Shown: piece after piece, positions 34,384 to 42,334 of the stretch
How positions within the stretch are numbered: position 1 is the first letter of the stretch
Layout: each line of letters begins with the position of its first letter
Origin: CAYTXJ01 sp965613025
Lineage (GTDB): Bacteria > Desulfobacterota > DSM-4660 > Desulfatiglandales > JALVMZ01
Assembly (NCBI GenBank): GCA_965613025.1
Contig: CBFDUE010000001.1
Coordinates: 62,001 to 126,000 of the forward strand
Direction: 5' to 3'
Length of the DNA stretch: 64,000 bases
Notes under the pieces: generated by a model
Database searches by the model: none
Seen by the model: only the letters and a program-made list of their open reading frames with translations
What the model was told of the DNA's origin: nothing
Position numbers and translations under genes: made by a program

Positions 34384-34947
34384 GTGACAAATCTATTTAT
34401 AGCCCTTCTTCACTATCCTGTATACAATAAGAATTATATAGAGACCGCATCTGCCATTACAACACTGGATATACATGATATTGCACGGGTTGCAAGGACC
34501 TACGGAGTAAGAAGATATTTCATTGTCACACCCCTAAGGGATCAAAGGGAGTTGGCATATAAGGTCATCAAACACTGGACAGATGGATATGGATCGGTGT
34601 ATAATCCTTTAAGAAAAGAGGCACTAAAGCTGGTATCCATTAAATCATCCCTTGACGAGGTCATTGAAGATATAGAGAGGGTGGAGGGCAAAAGGCCCAT
34701 TTTAATTGCAACGGATGCCAGAAGATATAATGATAAAAAGATGATTAGTTATGAAGGATTGAGGAAACTCATAATGCAGGAGAGATTAATTCTTATCCTA
34801 TTTGGAACCGCATGGGGTCTAACAGAGGAATTTATAAACAAGATGGATATGTTATTGGAGCCAATTGAAGGTTATACAGATTACAATCACCTATCTGTTA
34901 GATCAGCGGCTGCTATTATATTAGATAGGCTATTGGGAAAAAATTGA
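34384..34947 (+). CDS. SPOUT-family RNA methyltransferase (TrmD-associated, PF09936 type)
   Basis: The protein (187 residues from the GTG) matches the predicted SAM-dependent RNA methyltransferase family that lies next to trmD and rplS in many anaerobes and in some species is fused to TrmD. Recognisable parts are FIALLHYPVYNKNYIETASAITTLDIHDIARVARTYGV (partial family pattern), ILFGTAWGL and YNHLSVRSAAAIILDRL, the last being a knot-type SAM loop. The target RNA is not established to my knowledge. I chose the GTG at 34384 because the target duplication shows it was the ancestral start in a GTGA overlap; the ATG at 34369 lies in the repeat. Confidence 0.88.
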   Translation: MTNLFIALLHYPVYNKNYIETASAITTLDIHDIARVARTYGVRRYFIVTPLRDQRELAYKVIKHWTDGYGSVYNPLRKEALKLVSIKSSLDEVIEDIERVEGKRPILIATDARRYNDKKMISYEGLRKLIMQERLILILFGTAWGLTEEFINKMDMLLEPIEGYTDYNHLSVRSAAAIILDRLLGKN

Positions 34948-34960
34948 GGAGGATTGGATC

Positions 34961-35302
34961 ATGGATATCATAAGAAAGATTGAAAAAGAGCAGATGAGGC
35001 TTGATATTCCGGATTTCAAGGCAGGAGATACAGTAAGGGTGCATGTTAGGATTAAAGAAGGAGACAAGGAAAGGATTCAGGTATTTGAAGGCCTGGTTAT
35101 AAGGAAACGGAGAGGAGGCACTGGAGCCACATTTACGGTAAGGCGTGTCTCTTATGGAATAGGTGTTGAGAGGATATTTCCCCTTCATTCCCCAGTTATT
35201 GAAAAGATAGAGGTGGTGAGCCGAGGAAAGGTAAGAAGGGCTCGTCTCTATTATATCAGAAATCTAAGGGGAAAGGCTGCCAGAATTAAGGAAAAGAGAT
35301 AG
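34961..35302 (+). CDS. rplS: Ribosomal protein bL19
   Basis: The 113-residue large-subunit protein has the family core FKAGDTVRVHVRIKEGDKERIQVFEG (partial) and RKRRGGTGATFTVRRVSYG, then FPLHSPVIEKIEVVSRGKVRR. GAGGAGG precedes the ATG. It is 13 bp from the SPOUT gene and 13 bp from rnhB. Confidence 0.98.
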   Translation: MDIIRKIEKEQMRLDIPDFKAGDTVRVHVRIKEGDKERIQVFEGLVIRKRRGGTGATFTVRRVSYGIGVERIFPLHSPVIEKIEVVSRGKVRRARLYYIRNLRGKAARIKEKR

Positions 35303-35315
35303 TCTAACGGAATAG

Positions 35316-35924
35316 ATGACCTCTGATAATCTTCTCTTTGAAAAGGAGGCCTTAAATAAGGGTTATAGGCATATTGCCGGGGTGGATGAGGCGGGAAGGG
35401 GGCCCCTTGCAGGCCCTGTGGTTGCTGCAGCTGTCATACTTCCTGAGCTGAAGGAATATCCACGGATAAGGGATTCTAAAAAGATCTCCTCTTCTGAGAG
35501 GGAGAGGCTCTTTTCTCTTATTGTCAATGAGGCCATAGCAATAGGAGTTGGTGTGGTTTCAAAGGAATTTATTGAAAGGGAAAATATCCTAATTGCAAGC
35601 TTAGAGGCAATGAGAAGGGCTATATATTCTTTAGAAATTGTGCCCGATTTCATACTGGTTGATGGAATATATCCCATTCCCATATCCATTGAGCAGAGAT
35701 GTATTAAAAAAGGAGATCAAAAGAGCCAATCCATCTCTGCTGCTTCAATTATTGCAAAGGTTTACAGAGACAGGATCATGGATGCCTATGATGCAGAGTT
35801 TCCTCAATATGGATTTTCTAAAAACAAAGGGTATCCCACCAGAATGCATATTGAGGCACTCAAGATATACGGAGCCTCCCCTATACATAGGAAAACATTT
35901 AAGAGGGTCTGGTCTCAGAAATGA
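35316..35924 (+). CDS. rnhB: Ribonuclease HII
   Basis: RNase HII cuts RNA in RNA-DNA hybrids and at single ribonucleotides in DNA. The 202-residue protein has the catalytic Asp-Glu pair in GVDEAGRGPLAGPVVAAAV, the third acid in ILVDGIYP and the fourth in YRDRIMDAYDAEFPQYGF. It is full length and overlaps yraN by 4 bp. Confidence 0.97.
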   Translation: MTSDNLLFEKEALNKGYRHIAGVDEAGRGPLAGPVVAAAVILPELKEYPRIRDSKKISSSERERLFSLIVNEAIAIGVGVVSKEFIERENILIASLEAMRRAIYSLEIVPDFILVDGIYPIPISIEQRCIKKGDQKSQSISAASIIAKVYRDRIMDAYDAEFPQYGFSKNKGYPTRMHIEALKIYGASPIHRKTFKRVWSQK

Positions 35925-36289
35925 CAATAAATAAAAGGCAACTAGGGAAAAGGGGGGAAGAGATTGCCCTAAGGCAGATAAGACGATTGGGGCTTAAGTG
36001 CATTGAGAAAAATTTTAGATGCCCTCTGGGAGAGATAGATATTATTGCAAGAGATAAGGACTGCATAGTCTTTTTAGAAGTCAGAACCAGAAGGGGAGTT
36101 GGGACAGGAATAATTAAAGAGTCTATAGATAAAAGAAAGAGGAGAAAGCTCTCTTCCTTGGCGCTCTATTATATGAAGAAAGAGAATCTCAGAGATCTAA
36201 GTGCGAGATTTGATGTAATGGTGATCTCCATAGGAGATAAGGGGTTTGATATGGAATACATTAAGGATGCCTTTAATATCTCCTATTGA
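35921..36289 (+). CDS. yraN: YraN/UPF0102 family nuclease-like protein
   Basis: The 122-residue protein has the endonuclease-like core of the UPF0102 family: GKRGEEIALRQIRRLGLKCIEKNFR, the PD-(D/E)XK-type GEIDIIARDKDCIVFLEVRTR (partial quotes). Its cellular role is not well established. It follows rnhB, which is a very common order, and overlaps both rnhB and the region before rsmI. Confidence 0.92.
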   Translation: MTINKRQLGKRGEEIALRQIRRLGLKCIEKNFRCPLGEIDIIARDKDCIVFLEVRTRRGVGTGIIKESIDKRKRRKLSSLALYYMKKENLRDLSARFDVMVISIGDKGFDMEYIKDAFNISY

Positions 36290-36303
36290 AAAAAGCTTTT
36301 ATT

Positions 36304-36984
36304 ATGGGAAGCTCAGGAAAGGTATATATGGTTGCAACTCCCATTGGAAATCTAAAAGATATTACTCTGAGGGCACTTGACACACTGAATGAAGTGGATC
36401 TCATTGTCGCAGAAAGCATGAGCTATTCTAAGCGCCTTTTAAATCATTATGGGATAAGAAAGCCATTGCTAAGCCTTAATCAACATAACGAAAAAAAGAG
36501 GGTGTCAAAAATCGTCAAATTATTAAATGAGGGAAAATCAGTAGCCTATATAAGTAACGCCGGATCACCCGGGATATCTGATCCGGGAGCCTACTTGGTA
36601 TCAAAGGCATATGAAAATGGGATACAGGTTGTGCCAATTCCAGGTCCTTCTGCAATAACCGCTGCATTGTCTGTATGTGGGATACCATCCAATTCGTTCA
36701 TATTCTTGGGATTTCTACCAAGAAGGGGGGGAAAAAGGAAAAGATTGCTTGAAAATATAAGAGGAGAGGATAGGCCTGTTGTCTTATTTGAATCTCCTAA
36801 TAGGATCTTAAAACTATTAGAGGAGATAAGGGAGATTTTGGGAAAGGAAACACAACTGGTTATCTTAAGGGAGATGACCAAGGCATTTGAAGAGATAAGA
36901 AGGGGAGATGTGGATAAGATCTTGGACTATCTCTCTAAAAAGGATATAAAAGGAGAGATAACTATCGTATTGTCTTTGCCTTAA
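36304..36984 (+). CDS. rsmI: 16S rRNA (cytidine1402-2'-O)-methyltransferase RsmI
   Basis: RsmI methylates the ribose of C1402 in 16S rRNA. The protein (226 residues) has the family start MVATPIGNLKDITLRAL, the SAM-binding SNAGSPGISDPG and PIPGPSAITAAL, and PVVLFESPNRI. I place the start at the ATG at 36304 (GSSGKVYMVATPIGNL), which matches the family; a TTG at 36286 that overlaps the yraN stop, and an ATG at 36328 with a good AGGAAAGG, are alternatives. Confidence 0.95.
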   Translation: MGSSGKVYMVATPIGNLKDITLRALDTLNEVDLIVAESMSYSKRLLNHYGIRKPLLSLNQHNEKKRVSKIVKLLNEGKSVAYISNAGSPGISDPGAYLVSKAYENGIQVVPIPGPSAITAALSVCGIPSNSFIFLGFLPRRGGKRKRLLENIRGEDRPVVLFESPNRILKLLEEIREILGKETQLVILREMTKAFEEIRRGDVDKILDYLSKKDIKGEITIVLSLP

Positions 36985-36988
36985 TGGT

Positions 36989-37288
36989 ATGAAGATAGAG
37001 AAAGAATTTAAGATTATTAACGAATTGGGGATCCATGCAAGGGTGGCAGTTAAGATTGTGGAGATTGCAAACTCATATACATCCTCATTACTTATGAGGA
37101 AAGGGGATAGGGAGGTAGATGCAAAGAATATCCTATCCATACTCTCTTTGGGATGCCAAAAAGGGGATCTGGTCACATTTAAGGCGAATGGAGACGATGC
37201 AAAGCAGTTGATGGAGAGATTGAACCTATTTTTCAATGAAGAGATCCACAGAATTGAGGAGGACATAAAGAAGGGATGGAAAGACTAA
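36989..37288 (+). CDS. ptsH: HPr-like phosphocarrier protein
   Basis: HPr carries phosphate from enzyme I on a His. The 99-residue protein has the active-site His in ELGIHARVAVKIVEIAN and the regulatory-serine region KNILSILSLGCQKGD. It is a little longer than classic HPr (85-90) because of a charged C-terminal tail. It overlaps ptsI by 13 bp. No EIIB/EIIC sugar permease is in the window, so the pair may serve a regulatory phosphotransfer system, as in many sulfate reducers. Confidence 0.93.
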   Translation: MKIEKEFKIINELGIHARVAVKIVEIANSYTSSLLMRKGDREVDAKNILSILSLGCQKGDLVTFKANGDDAKQLMERLNLFFNEEIHRIEEDIKKGWKD

Positions 37289-39033
37289 AAGGAATCCCTG
37301 CTTCCCAGGGAATAGTTATCGGAAAGGCTCATGTGATAGATAGGTCAAGTATTCACTTCTTCTATCACTATCTTATAAAAGAGGAGCAGGTAAAGAGGGA
37401 GATTGAACGATTTAAAGAGGCAATTGATAAGACCAGAGAGCAGATAGAGAGATTAAAAGAGAACCTTCCAGAAAACCTGAAAAGCTATTCCTATATCTTA
37501 GATAGCCATCTTCTTATCTTAAAAGATAAGATGTTCATAGATGCTGCAGTGGAGACTATAGAAAAGGATAAGATAAATGCAGAATGGGCCTTGAGCAGAG
37601 CAGTAAAGAATATTGAAAAGGTCTTTGATGAGATAAAAGACGAATACATAAAGGAACGCTACTTAGATGTTAAGGCAGTTGCAGATAGGATTATGAGGAA
37701 TCTAAGCGGATATACAGAGGATGATCTTTCCAATATCACTCAGAGAGTAATTATTGTGGCCCATGATCTATCACCTGTGGATACAAGTGAGATGGATATC
37801 GGTAAGGTAATGGGATTTATTACAGATGTGGGAGGTAAGACCTCCCATACCTCCATCATGGCCCAGGCATTAAATATTCCGGCAGTGGTGGGCCTTAAGG
37901 TTGCTACCATAAGAATAAATGATGGGGATCTTATTATCGTAGATGGATATAGCGGTGAGGTGATCATCTCCCCAGATGATAGCACCATACTGGCCTATCA
38001 GGAAAAGGAACTGAACTATAAGATTTATGAATCACGGGTATTAAAAGAGAGCAAAAAACCTGCCTTTACATTGGATGGTCACAGAATAAATGTCATGGCT
38101 AATATAGAATTCTTAGAGGAGGTGGTAACAGCAAAGGACTATGGGGCAGAGGGAATTGGACTCTATAGAACAGAGTTCCATTATCTAAGGAGTAAGGGGC
38201 TTCCAAATGAAGAGGAGCTATTTGAGGATTACAGAGAGGTGGCACAGTTAATCTATCCCTCCTCAGTGGTTATAAGAACCTTAGATCTTGGAGGAGATAA
38301 ATTTGCATCCCATATCTCTTTTACTGAAGAGATTAATCCTGCGCTGGGACTAAGAGCCATAAGACTATGTCTACAACAACCTCATATATTCAAGACCCAG
38401 CTAAGGGCGATTCTAAGAGCCAGTGCCTATGGCAATATAAAGCTCATGTTCCCAATGATATCAGGAGTAAAGGAGATAATGGGAGCAAGAGAGATACTTC
38501 AAGAGACATCTCAAGAGCTGGAAAGGGAAGGCATAGAATACGACAAAAGCCTTAAAGTGGGAATTATGATAGAAATCCCTTCTGCTGTGATGATAGCAGA
38601 TATCCTTGCAAGATATGTGGATTTCTTTAGTATAGGAACCAATGACCTTATTCAATATGCACTTGCTATTGATAGGATAAATGAACAGATATCCTTTATG
38701 TATCAGCCATATCATCCTTCTCTTATAAGGATGCTCTTTGAGGTGGTGCAGGCCGCCTCAAGACAGGGTATAGAGATATCCCTTTGCGGTGAGATGGCAG
38801 GTGATCCTCTGTGCATACCTCTGCTTTTGGGATTGGGAATTACAGATCTAAGTATGAACCCAGCCAATATTCCAATAGTGAAGAGTCTTATAAGGGCAAT
38901 GTCCATGGAAGATGCAAGGCGGGATCTGGAAAACATAATGGATATGGAAACTGCTGAAGAGGTTAAAGACTATCTATATGATAAGATGAGTCCCCTACTA
39001 CCCAAACCTGTTTTGGAGAGACTGAATGGATAA
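37276..39033 (+). CDS. ptsI: Phosphoenolpyruvate-protein phosphotransferase (enzyme I)
   Basis: Enzyme I takes phosphate from PEP and passes it to HPr. The 585-residue protein is full length: N-terminal HPr-binding helices, the phosphohistidine loop GGKTSHTSIMAQAL (His near 190), and the PEP-binding barrel with GIGLYRTEF, RTLDLGGDK, and FFSIGTNDLIQYALAIDR near the C-terminus with SLCGEMAGD. It overlaps ptsH and smpB by a few bases, so translation is coupled. Confidence 0.98.
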   Translation: MERLKGIPASQGIVIGKAHVIDRSSIHFFYHYLIKEEQVKREIERFKEAIDKTREQIERLKENLPENLKSYSYILDSHLLILKDKMFIDAAVETIEKDKINAEWALSRAVKNIEKVFDEIKDEYIKERYLDVKAVADRIMRNLSGYTEDDLSNITQRVIIVAHDLSPVDTSEMDIGKVMGFITDVGGKTSHTSIMAQALNIPAVVGLKVATIRINDGDLIIVDGYSGEVIISPDDSTILAYQEKELNYKIYESRVLKESKKPAFTLDGHRINVMANIEFLEEVVTAKDYGAEGIGLYRTEFHYLRSKGLPNEEELFEDYREVAQLIYPSSVVIRTLDLGGDKFASHISFTEEINPALGLRAIRLCLQQPHIFKTQLRAILRASAYGNIKLMFPMISGVKEIMGAREILQETSQELEREGIEYDKSLKVGIMIEIPSAVMIADILARYVDFFSIGTNDLIQYALAIDRINEQISFMYQPYHPSLIRMLFEVVQAASRQGIEISLCGEMAGDPLCIPLLLGLGITDLSMNPANIPIVKSLIRAMSMEDARRDLENIMDMETAEEVKDYLYDKMSPLLPKPVLERLNG

Positions 39034-39484
39034 TGAAAAGGTCATATGTTATAATAAAAAAGTAGCGCACGACTATGATCTCCATGAGATCTATCAGGCA
39101 GGCATTGTCTTAAAAGGGCCTGAAGTAAAGAGTCTTAGGCTTGGAAAAGTCTCTCTGGTAGATAGTTACGCTAAGGTTAAAAAAGGTGAAGTCTTTTTAT
39201 ACAATATGCACATAGGCCCATATCCCTATACCCATCATACACATCTTGACCCCCGCAGACCCAGAAAGCTTCTGCTACATAAAAAAGAGATCAAGAGACT
39301 GATTGGCAAGACCGAAGAGAGGGGGTTTACACTCATACCGGTGAGGCTCTACTTTAAGAATGGATGGGTAAAGGTGGATATCGCACTTGCCAAAGGAAAG
39401 AGGAAGGTGGACAAGAGAAGGGAGATAAAGGAGAGGGAATTAAAAAGGGAGATGGAATATTATAGAAAGAAGGGTTATTATTGA
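39026..39484 (+). CDS. smpB: SsrA-binding protein SmpB
   Basis: SmpB binds tmRNA and brings it to stalled ribosomes. The 152-residue protein has the OB-fold start VICYNKKVAHDYDLHEIYQAG, GPEVKSLRLGKVSLVDSYAKV and the basic tail KGKRKVDKRREIKERELKREM (partial quotes). Its RNA partner, tmRNA, is encoded 42 bp downstream; the tmRNA promoter overlaps the smpB stop. Confidence 0.98.
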   Translation: MDNEKVICYNKKVAHDYDLHEIYQAGIVLKGPEVKSLRLGKVSLVDSYAKVKKGEVFLYNMHIGPYPYTHHTHLDPRRPRKLLLHKKEIKRLIGKTEERGFTLIPVRLYFKNGWVKVDIALAKGKRKVDKRREIKERELKREMEYYRKKGYY

Positions 39485-39509
39485 CATAACTTATTTGAGA
39501 AATTAAAAT
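39481..39509 (+). promoter_or_regulatory. Promoter of ssrA overlapping the smpB stop codon
   Basis: TTGACA (39481-39486) is followed by exactly 17 bp and TAAAAT (39504-39509), a near-consensus sigma-70 promoter. The -35 hexamer contains the smpB stop TGA. The expected start is near 39516, about 11 nt before the mature tmRNA 5' end, which RNase P would create. Confidence 0.8.
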
Positions 39510-39526
39510 AAGATATAGATCTTTGA

Positions 39527-39885
39527 GGGGGCGTAACGGGTTCGACGGGGACAATTGAGGTTTAAGCTGCATGCCGAGTGCCATCTCCTCGTAATGAGAT
39601 GGGTTTAACACAGATGCCGATGATTATGCATATGCTGTAGCCGCATAAAGAAGACGGCTACCGTCCTTCAGATCTTTCCTGCGGGTCTGAAAGGGCGTCG
39701 TTTAGCAGGATAGTCAACCTGAAATACCTGTGGTTCAGGTTGATGAAGGCTCTTCACAGGTTAGCGTTCGGAATATCCTGCCCGATGGATCGTCCGAGCG
39801 CGAAAAATTTTAAAATCGGGCTAAGCATGTAGATGCTTAGGCTGAAGGTTCCCGGACGAGGGTTCGACTCCCTCCGCCTCCACCA
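39527..39885 (+). ncRNA. ssrA: tmRNA (one-piece)
   Basis: tmRNA rescues stalled ribosomes. The 5' end GGGGGCG pairs with CGCCTCC before the encoded ACCA (39882-39885), giving the tRNA-like acceptor stem with one G-U pair; the T arm has GGTTCGACTCC. The conserved start GTAACGGGTTCGACGGGGAC follows. The resume codon is GCC at 39616, and the tag reads ADDYAYAVAA, then TAA (39646-39648). Length is 359 nt, a one-piece molecule. Confidence 0.97.
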
Positions 39886-40032
39886 TAAAGATGCAATAAT
39901 TTCAACCTCTCTTCTATTTTCCAAAACTGATATCACAAAGAACCACTTTTTAGCACCGTTTTAAATTTATCTGTATATCTTTTCTCTTTTATAGTATAAA
40001 AATTAGATTATCTTAATGGTATACTTTAATGT

Positions 40033-40527
40033 ATGGAAGATAAGACACTGATGAGAAGAGCTATTGAACTTATTAATAATTGTTATACAATGACACTTGC
40101 AGTTTCAAACAAGAGGAAAGCATGGGCAACACCTGTCTATTATCTTTTTCACAAAGGGAATTTTTTCTTTTTCTCATCACCTAAATCCAGACATATTGTT
40201 GATGGAATGGGTTGTTATGAAGTAGGAGCTTCCATATATCAAGACTCGCATTCCTGGCAAGAGATTAGAGGGATTCAAATGGCAGGAAAAATCGAAATGA
40301 TTAAGAATCCTTTATTAATAAATGAGGTATTTAAAAAATATCTAAAAAAATTTCCAACCACAAAGGAACTTATTCCTCTTTCTGTAAAAGATATTACTGC
40401 CTTTTTAAAAAATTTTAGGGTCAAACTTTATTGTTTTATACCTATCATCATATATTACTTAGACAATGAGGTATACTTTGGATTCAGAAAAGAGATTAAT
40501 CTTAATGAATTTTCATCCTTAAAATAA
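40033..40527 (+). CDS. Pyridoxamine 5'-phosphate oxidase-like flavin-binding protein
   Basis: The 164-residue protein has the split-barrel fold of the PNPOx-like superfamily: CYTMTLAVSNKRKAWATPVYYLFHKGNFFFFSS (partial) and SRHIVDGMGCYEVGASIYQDSHSWQEIRGIQMAGKIEMI (partial), where W-x-E-I-R-G-I-Q is a typical pattern. Such proteins bind FMN, F420 or heme and often have unknown substrates. It stands alone between tmRNA and a bidirectional terminator; its sequence is even more AT-rich than its neighbours, which could mean transfer. Confidence 0.75.
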   Translation: MEDKTLMRRAIELINNCYTMTLAVSNKRKAWATPVYYLFHKGNFFFFSSPKSRHIVDGMGCYEVGASIYQDSHSWQEIRGIQMAGKIEMIKNPLLINEVFKKYLKKFPTTKELIPLSVKDITAFLKNFRVKLYCFIPIIIYYLDNEVYFGFRKEINLNEFSSLK

Positions 40528-40604
40528 TAGCATGAGAAAGATCGAAAAACATATGCTAAAAGGGATATTTATTACCTATAACATGTCATAAAACAACACA
40601 AATT

Positions 40605-40638
40605 AAAAAGGCCAACCTAAAAGAAGGTTGGCCTTTTT
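40605..40638. terminator. Bidirectional terminator
   Basis: AAAAAGGCCAACC and GGTTGGCCTTTTT form a perfect 13 bp stem with an 8-base loop. With A-runs and T-runs on both sides it can end transcripts of the PNPOx-like gene (plus) and of the ubiD-ligase unit (minus). Confidence 0.9.
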
Positions 40639-40660
40639 ATAAAGATTCTTTTGAGAAATT

Positions 40661-42307
40661 CTATTTAATAGGTTTTTCTTCCAGCTGTTTTTTAAGGACC
40701 TTTTTGTCAATCTTACCAGAGTCACCCACAGTGGGAAGCTGATCCACCACTTCCAATCTCTCTGGAAGCTTATACATGGCAAGCTTTTTAGACTTTAAAA
40801 AATCTACCATCTCATCAAAGGTGAAAGTCTCACCAGGTTTTGGAACCACAAAGGCACACGCTCTCTCTCCCATCTCTTTATCGGGATACCCCACGATGGC
40901 CACACTTGCCACTTTGGGATGTTCATTTAAAAGACCTTCAATTTCTGCAGGATAGATATTCTGCCCTCCCCTTATTATCATATCCTTGGCTCTTCCCATA
41001 ATCAGAAGGCATCCCTGCTCCCATCTGACGATATCCCCAGTGGTTGCCCATCCCTCTGGATCAAAGACCGTGCTGGTTAGCTCCTCATCTCTGTAATATC
41101 CGGCAGGACTATGAGGTCCTCTAAACCAAAGTTGACCTGGTTCCCCCTCTGGAACCTCCTTTCCGTCTTCATCTAAAAGTCTGACTCTGTTACCTGGAAG
41201 CGGCCTTCCTACAGTTCTTCTTCTAAGCTCTGGAGGATCTTCCACCCTGCAACCTGATATGGATCCCACATCCTGGGTTCCAAGGTCACTGGTAATCACA
41301 GCACCAAATGCGGCTTCTGCCTCCTGTGCCAATTGGGGAGATAGATATCCACCCGCAGATCTAATAAATCTAAGTGAACTCATATCATATTTATCAACCC
41401 CTGCATCCAGCATTCTTACAAGATGAGTTGGCACTACTCCGATTGCAGTGGCCTTTTCCTTTTCAATAAGCTCCAATGCCCCTTCAGGACTGAACTCTTC
41501 GAGCATCACTGTCTTTGCTCCTACCACAGGAGCTGCAAAATAGGTAAGGGTTCCCGCTGCCCCTCCTGCATGGGGTGCGATGGCCATGGTGATATCATCC
41601 TTGGTTAGGCTCCATATATCCACCCTTGCCTTTGAGGTGCAGAGCCTGGGGGCTATAGGCCATTCCACCAGCTTTGGTAGTCCCGTGGTCCCTGTGGTAG
41701 TGGTGAGGATTGCCACATTCCAAAGGGGGTCCAGCCTTCTTTTTTGTAATTCTTCAAGATCTATGTCCTTTTCTGCCCTTTCCTTTGCCATGGTGGTAAG
41801 GGAATAGGTATCAGATGGGGCACCTTCTGGAACTGTATCATCAAACAGGAATATGTATTTCAAAGACTTAAATCTCTCTTTTAGCCCCCTATACATCTCA
41901 AGATAGTTGAATTTTCTGTATATACTTGGAATTACAACAGCAGTTGCCTCTGTTCTTTCGACCATATATTCCAGTTCTCTTTCCCTTAGATATGGATATA
42001 CCGTAAGGGAGATGAGGCCTGCTCTTTCTGCTGCTATTCTGGATAAAAACCCATAAACGCTATTAGGAGATTGGATTATTATTCTTGAAAATTTAGGTAT
42101 TCCCATCTCAACCCAGAGCATAGCGATTGCATCTGCAAGCCTCTTCGCCTCGGCCCAGGTGACCCTGTATCGGGAGTCCACCAGCGCCTCTCTATCTCCC
42201 AGCTCTTTTGCATTTCTTTCATAGAAATCAAAAAAGGTCTCCTGGGTCCAATATCCATCCTTTAAAAATTCATTTACCATCTTCTCTGTATATCTTATGG
42301 GCTTCAT
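40661..42307 (-). CDS. Aryl-acid AMP/CoA ligase (ANL family, EntE-like)
   Basis: This adenylate-forming enzyme probably activates an aromatic acid to its CoA thioester. The 548-residue protein has the P-loop TTTTGTTGLPK, the core motif WATTGDIVRW, GGQNIYPAEIEGLL and the catalytic lysine region GDSGKIDKKVL. Its N-terminus (DGYWTQETFFDFYERNAKELGDREALVDS, partial) resembles 2,3-dihydroxybenzoate-AMP ligases, which favours a hydroxybenzoate substrate. It lies 27 bp after the ubiD gene on the same strand, so the carboxylation product may be its substrate (for example 4-hydroxybenzoate or protocatechuate). Fatty-acid ligase is less likely but possible. Confidence 0.85.
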   Translation of the reverse strand: MKPIRYTEKMVNEFLKDGYWTQETFFDFYERNAKELGDREALVDSRYRVTWAEAKRLADAIAMLWVEMGIPKFSRIIIQSPNSVYGFLSRIAAERAGLISLTVYPYLRERELEYMVERTEATAVVIPSIYRKFNYLEMYRGLKERFKSLKYIFLFDDTVPEGAPSDTYSLTTMAKERAEKDIDLEELQKRRLDPLWNVAILTTTTGTTGLPKLVEWPIAPRLCTSKARVDIWSLTKDDITMAIAPHAGGAAGTLTYFAAPVVGAKTVMLEEFSPEGALELIEKEKATAIGVVPTHLVRMLDAGVDKYDMSSLRFIRSAGGYLSPQLAQEAEAAFGAVITSDLGTQDVGSISGCRVEDPPELRRRTVGRPLPGNRVRLLDEDGKEVPEGEPGQLWFRGPHSPAGYYRDEELTSTVFDPEGWATTGDIVRWEQGCLLIMGRAKDMIIRGGQNIYPAEIEGLLNEHPKVASVAIVGYPDKEMGERACAFVVPKPGETFTFDEMVDFLKSKKLAMYKLPERLEVVDQLPTVGDSGKIDKKVLKKQLEEKPIK

Positions 42308-42334
42308 ATAGTGCCTCCCAATGTAATTTTTTTG

